Shown: positions 1-12,300, counted from the first letter of the stretch. The stretch: 64,000 bases of DNA from Nematopogon swammerdamellus (GCA_946902875.1 OX336340.1:25497566-25561565); one strand, 5' to 3'. The notes: a model not told the origin generated them from the letters alone. Made by a program: numbers and translations.

Positions 1-181
1 ACCTTTAAAGGGCTGTATCTTTTGAACCGTAATAGGTAGCAAGCTGAGATGAGAAAGCCTTTGAGATTAAAAAAAAATTATGAAAAGTTCCTTGACTTGG
101 TTCTAATAAATTACCTCCCAAAAGTTTGTCAATCATTTCTGAATCACCCTATGTAAGGAAGAATGGAGGAAGTAAACTCAC

Positions 182-3100
182 CAATGCCCAAGTTAGCGTA
201 CATGCCGTCCTTGAACTCCACTGCGGCCCTTCTGATGATCCTCTCGCGCATGCCCTCGGCCGCAGACTTGGGCTTGTCCGAGCCGGCGCTCTTCTGTACG
301 CGGTAGCGCTCGATGCGCTTCTCGTAGCGGCCGCCGAGCACCACGCGGTCCACGTAGATAGACGGCACGTGGATAGCGTCCGCTGGCAGCTCGTCCACCA
401 GCTCTTCCACTTCCGCTATCGTTATCTGCGGTTTTTTTTTTTTTTTTTATGGAAACTGACACGTTTGGCTGCATCACCTACAACGTCCGTGATGTCAGCC
501 CATAACACCGGGTGAACTAGGTGCCATGTCAGTGCTTCCCCCTTTGATCGTGCCGGCTACACTGAACTGGTTGCTGCATGGTTGCTGGCGGTTGCATCGA
601 TATTGTGTTTGTATGTAGAGTGTTTTCATTTTACGAAGGCACGAGGAGTATGCGGTAGGAAGTGGTGTGAGACCGCGCGGAGCTCAGTAGGGAACGACTC
701 GGTTCGACGGAGCGACGCAACGTAGAGACGTGTAGAACGTGTGTACCGACCGGGCACCGAGTTCGTTCTCTACTGAGCTCCGCGCGGTCTCACACCACTT
801 CCTACCGCATACTCCTCTATCCGCATATGCCTATCGTCTATTAGCACGGCATCTTGTCCTTATCCCTAAGTCGCCTTTTACGACATGCACGAGGAGAGAT
901 GCAGTGGGGCTATTCTTTTCAGAATCTGCACAGATAAGTCTGTAAATTGGAAAAATTTAAGCGACAAAAAAGGGCAATCGACAGACACCAGTGTCATCGC
1001 ATAAACGTCCCATACGTGTCCAAAAAAATCTGTCAAGTGCGAGTTTTACTCGCGCACGGAGGTTTCCTTATCTATCCGCTATCAATAATAACCGCCTATC
1101 TGCTCAGGTGGCATGGTCTTCGAATTTGAATTTCGAAGATAATATGTGGGACAATCGGAGAGAAGCCTCAATGAGGTCGATGGCAATTGGCGGTGGGAAA
1201 ATGACAGCACCTCAATGAGGCCGTTGGCAATTGAGCGGCTATCTTTTGTCTTTCAACAATGCAATGTATAAAAGCCTGTGGCGCCATCTATTATTCAATA
1301 GTGTGACTAATCGATTTTTTGGACGTTTGTTGTATGGGAGCCCCCCTTAATTTTTAACATTTTCTTATTTTTCTTATTTGTTGTTATTAATTGAAACCTA
1401 AAACTGATACCTTAGCAGCCCTGCACATGGCCGGGTTGAAGTTCCTGGCGCTCATCCTGAACACGAGGTTGCCGTAGGAGTCGGCCTTCCACGCCTTCAC
1501 CAGCGCGAAGTCCCCCGTGATCGCCTCCTCCATTATGTAGTCCTTGCCGTTGAACTGCTGGGTCGCCCGCGGCGAGCTCGCGATCTCCACCTGTGTGCAG
1601 TGTCCGTCCACGTTGTATGCAGCTATATTAAATATTTTTTTAGGTGATATTTGCATTTATTTTTAAATTTTTTATTTTTATAAAATAAGTGCTATTGAAA
1701 TTTTCAACACAATAGGAGGAATAGGATGAAATAGGAATGTTTCTTTTCATGGACACCCGGCAAGGATGGTTGTGCCCAAAACTTGAAACGAAGATTAGAC
1801 ATTCGCAACCATCACATACGACCGAATGTCCATGGGCGTCGTTAGACACCTTATAGATGTTTCGGCGCCACGTTGGGCTTTCTATAAACAAAAAGACTTC
1901 CGTATCCGTACGGAACCCTATTACTAAGCCTACGTTGTACGTCGGTCTGTCAGTCCATCCTCCCTTTAAAGGGCTTTTGAACCATAATAGGTAGCGGGTT
2001 AAAATTTTCACAGAATTTGTATTATTGCGGTACCAAAAAAATTATAATATTAAAGTTTAAAAAAAATTGCACTTTTTCGGCCATTTTAGGTTAGAAAAAT
2101 TCGGAAAAAATTTTGGGCGATCTTTGTTTTTCCTGGACTAAAAAAATCCATCTTTGCTTTTAAATAGATGAATCCTCACTTGTATAAATAAAAATTTGAT
2201 TGGTTTCAAGTGCAGATAAAGGTCTCACTCCATTACTTTACGAAATATTTGAGTGCATGTGCGCCAGGCGTGCCAAATTACGCAAGTAATATACGGCGAG
2301 CGGCGGGTGGCCGAATTTGGGCATCGGCTTCTCATGCGAGAGGACCGCGGTTCGAATCCCGTCGGCGTGTACCAATGAGTTTTTTCTGTCGAAAAAATTT
2401 ATGTGCATACCTACACCTGCTGCTTCACCGTTCGGAACCGGTGTAAAACTGTAGGTCCCTTCCCTTGCCCCTTACTAGGTGGAAGGCTCAAATTGTAGCC
2501 GACTGGGTTGGTACCACCGTACTGGATGTAAGATGGCCGCATAGCAGCCTCGGTTGTGTTCCCATCTAGTCCAGTATAGCCAGCAATCCAGGGAAGTCTC
2601 CGGTATGGCACCTACCTTCTCGGAGGTGATATTGGCTGGTCGGAGCATGCGCTTCGGCCCCTCCAACTCAGACACCCATACCGGATTACATAAAAAAATA
2701 AAAAATATGTGTCCGCGCAGCAACAATGGCATGGAAGCCAAGGGATGTAAGTAAGCATATTTAATAATTAGGAAGCCAAGAGGTTAATGGTTTACATAAT
2801 TCCGGATTCTTTCATTTTAGGTTGTCTAGCTGGACATTTCTTCAGGGCACGACCAACAGACGAGGGATTAAGACAAACCTTGCCATCGCTGGTGTACTTG
2901 ATAGGTGCTCCGCCCTCGTGGACGAGCGTGCCGTACGCCGTGGGCGTGAAGAAGGCGGGCACGCCGGCGCCCCCCGCCCGCAGCCGCTCGGCCAGCGTGC
3001 CCTGCGGCGTCAGCTCGACCTGCCGCCGCAGGCCAAAAACACCACTCTTAAGCACCAATAATGGGCATCGTTAGACACCTACTTGTAGGTGAAAAGATGC

Positions 3101-6100
3101 CGCCTGTCGCGCTACCGATAAAAAAAAAAAAAAAAAAATCTGGTTGAAAGAATGGGTAGGAACATTCGCGGATTGACATACATACAGCCTCACACAGAAT
3201 TTGGATCGGTAGAGAGAGGGAGGTCGAGCATGGGGCCGGTCCCGCTCCACGCCCTAGTCAACGCACGCAGACTAGTTGATGATGGCTTGACGAGAGCCGA
3301 AACGTCTAGCAGGCTGTAAGAGTGCAAGATTGGCCAATCACTCCTACTGTACATACATATGCACCACACACGCCGACCGTCTGGGTAAGCAGAGTAGTCA
3401 GTGTTGTACTGCAATAATTAAGGCAAATTGCAGCACAACACTGACCGCCACATTTAACCAAGTATAGGGAAGGGAAGGTGTGGAACTAAGCTTGCGATGG
3501 CTTCACCGAACATATCCGGGCCCATTGGCAGTAGAGGAGGGTGTTAAACAAGGTCGGGACTAGCGAGTGGCCACTCTAAATTTCCCGCGCATGCTGCACG
3601 TGTCGGCTCATGTTCAGGCTCAAATATGTTACAAGACTTTCACGTAAAAGTGAAATACATAAGTTCAATAAACATTTTCTTTTTTCTTAAAAAAAGTGTT
3701 TGTGATTTAGGCACAGATACACACATTAAACATATTTTGATGTGAAAGAAACTACCTCAAGCTCTCCCTTCAAGTACTGGCTTTCGAATTCAGCATTCTC
3801 CCCCACGTAGGACGCGATCATGCGCTTTATTTGTCTCTTCTTGAGCAGGAGACCCAGACCGAAGTCATCCACACCTACGGATAATATTGACTAAAATTTA
3901 CATTTAAATATTACTAATACTAAGCTTGCTAATAAATGTGTGTATGACATTTGTAAAATATATACATCAATAAAATAAGGAAAATACTTTGCTCTAAATG
4001 AAATAACTATGGCCGACAGATTTTTTTTTTATGGAATCTGACACGGTTGGCTACATCACCTACAACATCCGTGATGTCAGCCCATAGCACCGGGTGAGCT
4101 AGGTGCCATGTCAGTGCTTCCCTTCGGTCGTGCCGGCTACACTGAACTGGACGGAAAACACAAACTATTTACATAGCCGTTTCGACCAACCTTTCATTCA
4201 GTGCGGTGGTACGAACCCGGTACCAACCCTACCACCCAGTAATATAAGAAGGGAGTCATATCCCTTAGTCGCCTTTTACGACATACACGGGGAGAGATGC
4301 AGTGGGGCTATTCTTTTAAAGTACCGCCTCAAACAAATATATTTAGCGGCGGTAATTAGGTTTTGTGCTTTCGTCATTTATATACAACCCTTAAGTTGAT
4401 TTAAAGAGAGAAGTGAGTCATGTGATCGGTGCCAACATTAACTGAAAATACAAACCGGCATTATTAGAGACGACGGTGAGTCCGTTCACCCGACGCTGGT
4501 TGAGAGCCGCTATCAAGTTCTCGGGAATGCCGCAGAGTCCGAACCCACCCACCAGCAGCTTGGCTCCGTCCGGAATGTCGGCGACCGCCTTGTTCACATC
4601 GCTGTACAGCTTGCCGCTTCGCAAGGACGTGCTGTACAGCGCATACGTTACTATCTGTAAATATTTGTCGCTTATTTAACGCTATGTAGTTATGTAGGCA
4701 TTTAAATCCAGGGAAGTCACCGGTATGGCACCTACCTTCTCGGAGGTGATATTGGCTGGTCGGAGCATGCGCTTTGGCCCCTCCGACTCAGCCACCAATA
4801 TCGGATTACATAAAAAAAAATGTAAGAAACACATAAAATCAACTCTTGTAGAGAAATCCTACTACACTGTAAAATACGCCTTAGCTAATAAAATAATATC
4901 TTGAGGCTCTGACTGCATAATTAATGAACGCTTGGACTGTATCTGGTTGGACTTGTATCTCAATTTTATTAACCCATTGATATCCTTACAATTTTATTTT
5001 TTGATTTTTTGACATTATACTACATTGTAGCACTCATAATGTACTAACATTATTCAGTTGATACAAATTACGTATCAAAATTTGACAAAGGCTCTTTACA
5101 CCTGATACACTTTACAAGTCTTTGCAGTCAGAACTTTCAGTAAAATGGTTAATCTTCCTATAAAGCTGAATTTTCGTTAAACTGTAAGCAATGTTATTAT
5201 GTATAATAAATAATTAATCATACAATATACAATAATGAGTTTATTGTTACAAATAAGTTTTTATAGTGGCTCGCTAGACCATCATGCATGCATGACAAAA
5301 GCATAAAGACTTCGCTCCAAGTAACTTCCTTCGTGGTAAACCTTATGCATTACAAATTGGACATTGAAATTGCTCAAATCAATGGACAAGTTATGGGGCA
5401 CGCTCTCTACGTCCTTCAAGCATGTCCCTTGGTTTGTGCAATTGGAATCTCTATTAGGTAAAGCATAAGGTACAAGTTACGTTGAACTTGATCCTCTAGG
5501 TAGATAGCTCCTTCAGGAAGCACAGTAGCTGTGTCCAAAAGTCAGCCTAGTGAAGACAGTCCGATGGAGCCAAGAAACGACACTCAGCGAGGTGTCGTGT
5601 CAGTTGTGAAGTGCAAAAAACCTCATCTTGTAATTTGTTTGCAGCCCTTTCGGAAATCCCCAAGTTGTAGGAGTCAAGGAAACACATTCACCGGAAGATC
5701 TTTCATATTTCTGCAGTAGGTATGACACAGGAACGATTTCGTGAAATCATGCATTTGGAGTAGTTCAGTGATGATAACATGAAGTTCCGAACGTGACCGG
5801 CCAATGTGAAGAATGTGGATGAGGGCAGGAGGGATGAGGGAAGCCAATTCTTCAGGGTCATTTTAATACCTGGAAAATAGTCCAAGCGAGTGAATTGTTG
5901 AAGTTTTCTCGCATGTAGATTTAAAATTGTGTTTGTTATGTCTAGGTACACATTCGTACGGGAAAGTACAAATGTGATTTTTATGGGCACATTTTAAATT
6001 CTAATCATATTTCTAAGGCTTCGCTTTAGGCTTTGGGTGTCAAACAAATGACACCGGAAGCCAGCGTTGCCAGATTTTTTTTCGGGCGAAGCTTTCATTA

Positions 6101-6823
6101 AATTTACGGAGCATTTATTTCTGGCACCCGACCACTTTAAATTCATTTGAAAAAAAAAACGCATTCGGGATTGCAGTTTGAAGTTGGGACACTCAATATG
6201 AAGGAAACTAGTTTAAAAACCAATTCTTAGTATCATTTTTTTAAAACTGTTTAATCTCTGATTTAATATCAATATCATCATGATAATATCAATAAAATCT
6301 CTGTTTAATCGCAGATCTGGTGCCATTTCTGTGGCAAGTCTGCTCCCCGCCCCGTCACCGACCGACCGGCCGAAAGCCCCTCGCGTCGTGGTCGAGTAAT
6401 CCGGGAAAATCGGGACGGATTCTGTCCCGCGCGGGACATTACATTTTGGCCAAGATCGGGACGTCTAGCAACGCTGCCGGAAGCCGACGAGGAAGCGTAA
6501 ACTTTCAAGGTCATATTCCATATGTTTCAGTCACAGGTTAGGGGGTGTTTGAAGAACTATTCTGAAGAATAATCACATTTCTAACGTGCTGGGCTCGAAG
6601 ATAACTCTTCATAAAGGAAATCGAACATGTAAACATCAACATGAAAATAACCTATTTGAATACTGAACCGAAAAAAAGCAATTTGAAGCATGAAGGATTA
6701 ATTAGGATATTAAACGAGGATCGCAAATTGCGTTTCACTCACCTTCTTGGTGCTGAAAACTCCTTTACAGCTCGTTTGAAACTTCACAGCTAACCGACTG
6801 ATCATGATCGTCGAGCTAGCCAT
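182..6823 (-). CDS. Scot: Succinyl-CoA:3-ketoacid CoA-transferase, mitochondrial (partial, 3' part missing)
   Basis: The enzyme moves CoA from succinyl-CoA to acetoacetate in the mitochondrial matrix, the key step of ketone-body use. Exons on the minus strand: 6743-6823, 4456-4654, 3756-3874, 2879-3019, 1411-1590, 182-425 (phases 0,1,0,0,0,1; all GT..AG), giving about 321 codons. Exon 1 begins ATG in [16 protein letters not shown], a basic, Ser-rich, acid-free leader that fits a mitochondrial presequence. Later exons carry [64 protein letters not shown] and [10 protein letters not shown], all hallmarks of family I CoA-transferases (whole subunit-A half, start of the subunit-B half). The catalytic Glu exon lies beyond position 1. 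Oddity: the exon 6 acceptor (426-427) is preceded by a SINE poly(A) run rather than pyrimidines. Identity is certain from the motifs; exon ends are my reading of splice consensus. Confidence 0.93.
431..572 (-). mobile_element. SINE A 3' part abutting Scot exon 6
   Basis: Truncated SINE A, sense to Scot. Its 18-base poly(A) tail (T-run 431-448 on plus) is separated from the exon 6 acceptor AG by only a few bases (CCGCAG). Confidence 0.85.
643..817. repeat. Perfect 48-bp inverted repeat, Scot intron 5
   Basis: 643-690 is the exact reverse complement of 770-817, GC-rich (GACCGCGCGGAGCTC) in an AT-rich intron, with a 79-base spacer; pairing continues about 12 more bases inward with single gaps. 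Confidence 0.85.
847..918 (+). repeat. Dispersed CCTTAGTCGCCTTTTACGAC motif, copy 1
   Basis: One of four copies here of a roughly 55-bp block (CCTAAGTCGCCTTTTACGAC, then GAGAGATGCAGTGGGGC). Others: 4258-4320 (+), 11420-11475 (-), 28616-28680 (-). Confidence 0.7.
1741..1890 (+). mobile_element. Degenerate LINE 3' tail in Scot intron 4
   Basis: Matches the 19680-19812 tail (ATTCGCAACC, CGACCGAATGTCCATGGGCG, GTTAGACACC) with internal insertions. Antisense to Scot. Confidence 0.65.
2070..2195 (+). repeat. Repeat pair with 53815-53945
   Basis: TTTAGGTTAGAAAAATTCGG, GTTTTTCCTGGACT and TGAATCCTCACTTGT reappear inverted at 53815-53945 in Brx1 intron 1; an AT-rich unclassified repeat, about 125 bp. 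Confidence 0.6.
2291..2707 (+). mobile_element. SINE B, full-length tRNA-headed copy
   Basis: tRNA-like box A TGGCCGAATTTGG (2308-2320) and perfect box B GGTTCGAATCCC (2349-2360), then the core shared with SINE A (AAAACTGTAGGTCCCTTCCC), a family body (GTAGCCGACTGGGTTGGTAC) and an A-rich end after GGATTACAT. In Scot intron 4, antisense to the gene. Confidence 0.8.
3058..3139 (+). mobile_element. Short LINE 3' tail beside Scot exon 4
   Basis: GGGCATCGTTAGACACC followed by a decayed tail and an 18-base poly(A) run. It ends 38 bases from the start of Scot exon 4, in antisense direction. Confidence 0.6.
4021..4245 (-). mobile_element. SINE A copy in Scot intron 2
   Basis: Poly(A) shown as the T-run at 4021-4029, then the usual GACACGGTTGGCTACATCAC body out to the GCGGTGGTACGAACCC block. 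Sense to Scot, about 145 bases upstream of exon 3. A dispersed short motif (4258-4320) follows directly. Confidence 0.8.
4705..4819 (+). mobile_element. SINE B 3' end, Scot intron 1
   Basis: AATCCAGGGAAGTCACCGGT through CGGATTACATAAAAAAAA; antisense to Scot. Confidence 0.8.
6062..6476. mobile_element. hAT-like non-autonomous element, Scot intron 1
   Basis: 415 bp with ends CAGCGTTGCCAGA and TCTAGCAACGCTG, flanked on both sides by the 8-bp duplication CCGGAAGC (6054-6061, 6477-6484). An 8-bp duplication and CAG..GTTGC ends are typical of hAT transposons. No transposase frame. Confidence 0.85.
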
Positions 6824-7496
6824 TTTGAGCTGTCAAACAAATGTCACGGTGAAAAGTTCGGCGTCAAAATTCCCGCCCTGAAAATAGTTAAGATCGAATC
6901 AGTCAACCGTACTTGAGTCCTTCTTGCTGTCACACGATTCACTGAGATAAGCTATTTAAAAGTTAGTTTGCTTGCTTGCACTCATATTTTATTTTACGAT
7001 AGATACGATCCTCGCACTTTCTAGAAAAATAGATGAACAACGACGTGGTGGTCGGTCTTGTGCTGTAATTTACCAGAGTTCTTGCAGCACAACACCGATT
7101 AGTCTGCTTACCCCGATTGTCGGGATTCAGCGTGTGTGATATGTATGTTATGTAGATGAACAACAAAAAAATCTACCGAATTGGTTCACTCGCCAACAGG
7201 TAATGCTATAAAAGCAGCTAAAATCTATTATTGTGGAAGGTCAACTGGGCATTAATCGAAGCGGGTGTGTGCGAATTAATTTAAATAAATTAATAATTTC
7301 AGAACAAGTAAAACAAAATGTTTTGCTCACCGAATCGCTGGAAGTCGAATGAGATAATATTGAAGCAGACAGCAGCGGCGCGGGCGCGCTAGTGTTGTAA
7401 AGGCAGAAAAATACTGAAAAATACATTTTGAATAAAACTAAAAACACGGGGTTTTTCCGTTTCTTTCATGTATGATACCAATACTTTATGAAATTT
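6824..7496. other. Scot upstream region
   Basis: 5' flank of Scot on the minus strand; must hold its promoter, but I see no TATA box. Contains the 7042-7155 repeat and otherwise AT-rich DNA. Confidence 0.5.
7042..7155 (+). repeat. ACGTGGTGGTCGGT..CAGCACAACACCGATTA repeat
   Basis: Matches 48762-48862 (+) closely and 3345-3450 (-) loosely. Contains a short stem (GTGCTGTAA/TTGCAGCAC). Unclassified; upstream of Scot. Confidence 0.55.
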
Positions 7497-8874
7497 TCGC
7501 CGCGATGAAAGCTCCGCCCCCTTTCCTGATTTAATTTCTCGAATGTTGATATTTTTTCGCCCGAATCTTATTATTAGACGAAATATAAGACACTTTTATT
7601 CTTACACATTTTTCAATAAAATCGATATTTCCGGAGAAAAAAATAATCTAAAATTACTTTTTCCAAAATGTTCTCAATTGCTGATGTTTTTTTGGCGGAT
7701 TCTTATTTCTAAACGAAATATAAGACACTTTTATTCTTACACGTTTTTCACTTAAGTCGATATTTCCGGAGAGAAAAATAAAACAACTTATTTTTTCATA
7801 TTTTCTCGAATGTTGATGTTTTTTCGCCTGAATTTTATTTCTAGACGACATACGAATCTGTAGTGAACATTTCAAAAAGTGGCCGCCATTTTGAACTTTT
7901 TAGTTACTGGACCGATTGCTTTCAAAATTGATATCTGGGTGTCTGTGTGGGTTTTGAATACGGATCTGTAGTCAAAATTTAAAAGAAGAAGCCGCCATTT
8001 TGAACTTTTTAGTTACTGGACCGATTGCTTTCAAAATCTATATCTGGGTGTCTGTGTGGGCTCTGAATATGAATTTGTAGTCAAAACTAAAAGGTTCAAA
8101 ATGGCGGCCACTTTTTTAAATTTTGACAACGGATTCGTATTCAGAGCCCACAGAAACACCCAAATATAGATTTAGAAAGCAATCGGTCCAGTAACTTAAA
8201 AGTTAGAAATGGCGGCCACTTTTTATAAATGTGGACAACAGATTCGTATTCAGGGTCCACACATACACCCAGATATCGATTTTGAAAGCAATCGGTCCAG
8301 TAACTAAAATGTTCAAAATGGCGGCCACTTGTTTTAAATTTTGACTACAGATTCGTATTCAGAGCCCACACAGACACCCAGATGGCGATTTTGAAAGCAA
8401 TTGGTCCAGTAACTAAAAAGTTCAAAGTGGCGGCCACTTTTTTTAAATGATTCTGAAAATAATTTAAATGATTGAAACTACAGATTCGTACTTCATCTAG
8501 AAATAAGATTCAGGCGAAAAAACATCATCATTCGAGAAAATATGAAAAAATAGGTTGTTTTATTTTTCTCTCCGGAAATATCGACTTAAGGGAAAAACGT
8601 GTAAAAATAAAAGTGTCTCATATTTCGGTTAGAAATAAGAATCCGCCAAAAAAACATTAGTAATCGAGAAAATTTTGGAAAAAAAATATTTTAGATTTTT
8701 TTTTTCTCCGGAAATATAGATTTTTTTCAAAAACGTGTAAGAATAAAAGTGTCTTATATTTCGTCTAGAAATAAGATTCAGGCGAAAAAAATCAACATTC
8801 GAGAAATTAAATCAGGAAAGGGGGCCGAGCTTTCCATACAAATGCCGTCCTGGATAATGCAGAATCGCGGCGAG
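7497..8874. mobile_element. Foldback element with long inverted arms
   Basis: The two halves mirror each other about position 8090. The outer ends are CGCCGCGAT (7499) and its complement at 8865, then CCCCCTTTCCTGATTTAATT against its complement near 8797-8825. Inside lie stretches with TATAAGACACTTTTATTCTT and, nearer the centre, about 108-bp units around GGCCGCCATTTTGAAC (two in one direction, four in the other). No protein frame longer than a shadow. Typical of Foldback-type or composite inverted elements. Confidence 0.75.
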
Positions 8875-9068
8875 CAATAAATCGAGAACCAATGATGGTA
8901 CGACAACAAATTAGGTCTTGTTTTGTTAGCAGTTCGATACACTCTTAGATTATTTTATCACATCTTCCCCGGTTTTCCTGTAAATTGAGTAGAAATAAAA
9001 ATTTATGAAAAAAATTATATCTCCGACGGATACGGAACCCTATAAAACACAAATTAAAACAAAGATTC

Positions 9069-9304
9069 CCTTACCCCTTACTAGGTGGTAGGCTAAAATT
9101 GTAGCCGACTGGGTTGGTACCACTGTACTGGATGTAAGATGGCCGCATAGTAGGCTCGGTTGTGTTCTCCTCTAGTTCAGTATAGCGAGCAATCCAGGGA
9201 AGTCTCGATATGGCACCTACCTTCTCGGAGGTGATATTGGCTGGTTTGATCATGCGCTCTGACCCCTCTGACTCAGCCAGCCATACCGGATTACATAAAA
9301 AAAG
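9069..9304 (+). mobile_element. SINE B 3' part, intergenic
   Basis: CCTTACCCCTTACTAGGTGG through CCGGATTACATAAAAAAA. Confidence 0.8.
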
Positions 9305-12300
9305 AGTTATTATGAGTACCTACATAATTTGGAAATGATAAGCTTCCCTGCGATAGAGCTATTTGCGACTCTTATTTCTTTTCCTGTTGAATCTTTCCGT
9401 GTTTTTTACGGTGTTCCTGTTCAATACGAACTTTGGTCACTCACTTTTTGGTTTCAAGCAAAGAACAGGAATAAAACGCGAAAAGAGGTAGGTATCTCAT
9501 ATGAAAATACTTTTCGAATCTTTCCGTGTTTTACGGTACCTAAGTCAAATAAATCCGTATCAAAGTGCAAAAAACGGCATCTTTACAACTCTAGGCGCGC
9601 GGAGGAGTTATCTCGTTGTTACTGTGCGTCAAGAGATCTTGTTGTTGTTCTGATAAAGCAGCGGTGTGATTTGTAAACTGGTACCCAGCTGGTACCTAGC
9701 TAGGTAATCTGTGCCTAGGTAGTTAAATGACGTAATATGTAGGTAGGTACTTACAAACCTAGCCAGAAGGATGATTGACAGGTATACCATTCTTTGGGTA
9801 ATACTTTTCAGTGGATTTGTGAAGGAACGGGTGAAAAACTAAGCGCTCCTATACAAACTCTTTGGAAAAAATATATACCGCGCTATTCTAGTTGGAGTTT
9901 CTTTGCATATAAATACTGAATCGATGTACCTACCTACATAAAATACAATTTTATTTCGAAACTTAGCGATGTCGAAACTCGAAACTAAAGCAGACAGAAC
10001 CTTGTCACACGCACATGGTTGCCATCCGTCCTCTTTTCATTTTATCTCGGGTTTTAAATTAACATGTAAATTGCACGCGAGCAAGCGTATTGCACTGCGC
10101 AATCAAATTTCGCGCGCTGCTTTCGGGCAAATCTTCTATGAATCGAGCCAATGAACGAACTCAGTATTTGAATCGTTGGATTGGATCTCGAACTTTGAGG
10201 AAATATTATATGTACGCTATACATAATATACCTATCTTTGATCTCGAACACAAATTTTGAATGGTCTAGCTAGCATCGAGCCCTGCCTTAATTTTTTACA
10301 AAACGTCAAGTCTACATTGATGTGATGAGTGTGGTGTGCGCTTTTTGACCAATACATAAAATTTAAAAAAAAAGTCTGCCAATCTCACAATAAATACCGA
10401 AAAAAAGGGAAAATAATATACAAAATAACCGGCCAAGTGCGAGTCGCACTCGCGCACCGAGGCACACCGAGGGTTCCGTATCGCCAAATCAAGGTCGCGC
10501 CAAGTCGCGCCACTCGCGCCATCTTTGGCGTGTTTTAGATGGGCGCGCCCATCTAAAACACACAGTATACACTTTTTAGTTCCTTCTATGGGAACCCCCG
10601 TGAATTTTTTCCTTATTATTTGTTGTTATATCGACCATAATAAATAAAATAACACATATTCTGTGAAAATTTCAACGTGCTACCTATTAGAAATTATAAA
10701 CAACTTTAAAATTTGCGAGTCGAACTCGCGCACCGAGGAGGGTTCCTTATCGCCATGTCATTGTTAGCGCCACTCACGCCATCTATGACATGTTATGAAA
10801 TTCTTCATTAGTTAAATCACAGATTACTAAATAGTGGTTAAATGTCATGATTAGTTAAAATGCTTCACACTCTATTCGGTAGATGGCGCGCGCGCAAGAA
10901 TGATTGCCGGTGGAGCGCTTGCTCTTTTTGGAGCGCTTGCGATGTGACAAGCTTCTATGTAAATAAGTAAATTGTTTTATTTAGAAATAAAGTGGGTACT
11001 TACTTACCTATAATTACATAACTTTTATTTATTCTACCTGGAAGGAACTGCACGCACCTAAACTTTTTAATACCTTAGTAACTACCTACGCCAGGCTAAA
11101 TAAAATAATTGCTTTTAGTTTACCAGATTTTTTGTTATGTAAAGCAAACAGTTTGTGTCCCAAAGATTCACGTGATTATGAAATATTAGATATACGTACT
11201 TACTTACCTCCTAAAATATTTGCCTAAAGTCATATCGAATGTGAAGTGATCTTGGCCGTTTGAGATAAACTGATAGATAACACGAAAGCAAAAATAACTT
11301 GACCTTGTTGGAGATCAAAAATAATTGTATTATGGCCTTCATGCAGCAACATTCTTACTCGTTTTCTGAAAACGGCTGCAATCCGTGTCGGTTGCTTATA
11401 CTTATAGGAGAGGCCTGCATCTCTTCCCCTGCATGTTGTAAAAGGCGACTAATGAATAAGGACACGATGTCACAGAATAGAAAAGAGTACTCCGTACAGA
11501 AGCTGCTCTGTACAAACACTCACAAAGAAATAGCTACTCTGCGACGACGCGATAACGTACAAATTGACTCGCACAGAGCTGCATGCCTAAACACGATAAC
11601 TGCCTACATTTCGCTTCTCTTTCTGTCGTGTAACTCTATCTCGAAAGCGCGTCGTTCAGCGCGTCTAAGGGCTGTGTCTTTGTGCTGTCTTATTGTGAGG
11701 AATAAAATGAAGATGATACCTACCAACTTTTATCGTTCTAGCTACCAACGATACGATATTTAGGTACGGCAAATTCATGCGAACAAATTCATGCATGCGT
11801 TAGCGTCACAATTAGTTTCTCACATCGAAGCGTGCATTGCGTGCAACCTTCCAGTGATAGTTTTGTTTGATCAATAAATTTAATGATCTATCCTTATACA
11901 AATTAGGCCATACATACCACGCTGTTCGGCGTCATCTAACTAATGTTATTGGCAATATGATATTATTTTTAAATCTATGACCTCCTACTAATATGAATAA
12001 ATAAATTACTAGAAATAAATCAAAATGCTACTAAACAAAACACTTACCTTTCTTCGTCTCTCGGCAATGAAAAAAAAGACAAGTTTTCATTTGTCTTTTG
12101 ACTTTTGCACCCGTCCACTGCACAATAATTACGTGATTTCGACATTTTCTAAATTCGAAAGCGCCACGCGCCCGGTCTGGCTGGATAGCAGCAGCCCACT
12201 GTTAATTGTAGATTAGTCGGTACGCCAAGCGGTAGGCATTTAACTCGCGACCTTGAGCGAGTGACGAAGGCCTGACGATGTGCTAAAGTATTCTCGGTGT

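Larger units (their letters stand above)
4655..6742 (-). other. Scot intron 1 (2.1 kb)
   Basis: Intron between the presequence exon and the first catalytic-domain exon. It holds a truncated SINE B 3' end (4705-4819) and a 415-bp hAT-like non-autonomous element with 8-bp target duplications (6062-6476). The remainder (about 4820-6053) is AT-rich with no coding signal or repeat I recognise. Confidence 0.75.

Noticed and set aside
126..515. 129-codon plus-strand frame
   Set aside because: Shadow of Scot exon 6 on the opposite strand.
2300..2365. Possible tRNA gene
   Set aside because: Has good box A and B but no cloverleaf I can fold, and it continues into a repeated SINE body with an A-rich end.
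9329..9676. 115-codon frame
   Set aside because: Contains an internal nucleotide repeat in different frames and no domain.
11299..11763. 154-codon frame
   Set aside because: No recognisable domain, overlaps a dispersed repeat motif (11420-11475), no splice or codon-bias support.
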